NCBI GenBank assembly: GCA_000179315.1
Contig: ADZZ01000468.1
Span: forward strand, 1 to 32,269
Reading direction: 5' to 3'
Length of the DNA: 32,269 nucleotides
Source of the DNA: a delta proteobacterium NaphS2
GTDB lineage: Bacteria; Desulfobacterota; DSM-4660; Desulfatiglandales; Desulfatiglandaceae
Made by a program: the position numbers and the translations under genes. This document shows positions 31,762 to 32,269 of this stretch, in pieces. The stretch's first letter is position 1. The number at the start of each line of letters is the position of its first letter. The notes under the pieces were generated by a model, which worked only from the letters and a program-made list of their open reading frames with translations, searched no databases and was not told the origin of the DNA.

Positions 31762-32269
31762 ATGATTAAATTCAGTGATCGACAACTCAAAACCCCTAAA
31801 CTGATGCGTCCGGTATACCTGGTGACGGCGGGGCAAAGCAAGTTTGACCGCGCCATGCCGGATAAGCGGACCGAGGAACTCTGCGTGGACGCGCTGACCT
31901 TGGCGGCGCGGTTGATCGACAAAACACCGGCGGAACTGAAAAGCTACATCCACTCCTGCTACTACGGCCATTTTGCCGACCATTTCGGGGACCAGTTGCT
32001 GGGTGAAGCGGTCATCCACGACCGCCTGGGCCTCGACCCTCTGGGCAATATCGGCGTCAAGACCGGCGGAGCCACGGGTGGCAGCACCCTGTGGGAAGCG
32101 GTCAAGGCCGTGGCCTCCGGGTACTCGGATTGCGCCCTGGCCATGGGGTGGGAGCGCATGGACGAAGTCCCCACCGATGAGGGCAATCACCTCATTTCCT
32201 GTGCTGCGGATAAAGACTGGGAAACGCCTCTGGGCCATATCTACACCGGTTATTATGCGGTCATGGCGC
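31762..32269 (+). CDS. Thiolase-family protein, N-terminal part (runs off the window)
   Basis: 169 codons are visible before the window ends; the gene is not complete here. An excellent GAGGGAGG site precedes the ATG. The start PVYLVTAGQSKFDRAMPDKRTEELC and the later AVASGYSDCALAMGWERMDE match thiolases of the SCP-x/acetyl-CoA acetyltransferase group, which cleave or form beta-ketoacyl-CoA. The segment normally holding the nucleophilic cysteine (GACATGG in typical members) reads TGGATGG here, so Gly103 sits at that position. It may be an inactive partner subunit or a variant thiolase-like enzyme. The position after the XRE-cupin regulator supports a role in acyl-CoA breakdown. Confidence 0.83.
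   Translation, partial: MIKFSDRQLKTPKLMRPVYLVTAGQSKFDRAMPDKRTEELCVDALTLAARLIDKTPAELKSYIHSCYYGHFADHFGDQLLGEAVIHDRLGLDPLGNIGVKTGGATGGSTLWEAVKAVASGYSDCALAMGWERMDEVPTDEGNHLISCAADKDWETPLGHIYTGYYAVMA

Overview
The window looks like chromosome of an anaerobic, fatty-acid-oxidising deltaproteobacterium (Desulfobacterota). This is inferred from gene content: acyl-CoA dehydrogenases, an XRE-cupin regulator beside a thiolase, a molybdopterin enzyme, cobalamin-type radical SAM proteins and PIN toxin loci. No rRNA, tRNA or CRISPR array was found, so the lineage is a judgement.

Layout. 0-2.3 kb: a divergent enolase, then a PIN-toxin/antitoxin pair read leftward from a perfect consensus promoter. 2.4-10.9 kb: the centrepiece, a divergent lipid or polyene synthesis cluster. 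The left arm encodes a FabZ-like dehydratase, FabG reductase, LolA-like carrier, DUF3261-like lipoprotein and a radical SAM protein. The right arm encodes ACP, a fused ketosynthase/chain-length-factor, a second radical SAM protein, a second hotdog dehydratase and a second ACP. The parts are those of aryl-polyene clusters. The two radical SAM proteins with B12-domain architecture, however, recall the clusters proposed for ladderane lipids in anammox bacteria. 10.9-15.3 kb: a class III aminotransferase, a single-subunit molybdopterin enzyme, and a divergent TetR regulator with a paired operator over the enzyme's promoter. 15.5-17.2 kb: an HD phosphohydrolase coupled to a DUF89 phosphatase.

17.2-22 kb is an eroded, transposon-hit stretch. 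It holds an acyl-CoA dehydrogenase lacking an internal block, a second toxin/antitoxin pair with a consensus promoter, and a secreted ChbG/YdjC-like deacetylase gene cut by a complete IS4-family element. The element's terminal repeats and 9-10 bp target duplication are visible, and the gene reads in frame again when the element is removed.

22-27.5 kb: a peptide-type ABC importer (binding protein, two permeases, one fused double ATPase whose second signature motif is degenerate). 27.7-29.5 kb: an MsbA-like exporter. 29.6-32.3 kb: an intact acyl-CoA dehydrogenase divergent from an XRE-cupin regulator, followed by a thiolase-family gene that runs off the end and lacks the usual nucleophilic cysteine in the part seen.

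The strongest lead is the 2.4-10.9 kb cluster. A fatty-acid-like chain would be built on two dedicated ACPs by a fused KS/CLF, one reductase and two dehydratases. It could then be modified by two radical SAM enzymes and passed to the outer membrane with help from the LolA/DUF3261 pair. The product cannot be read from sequence.
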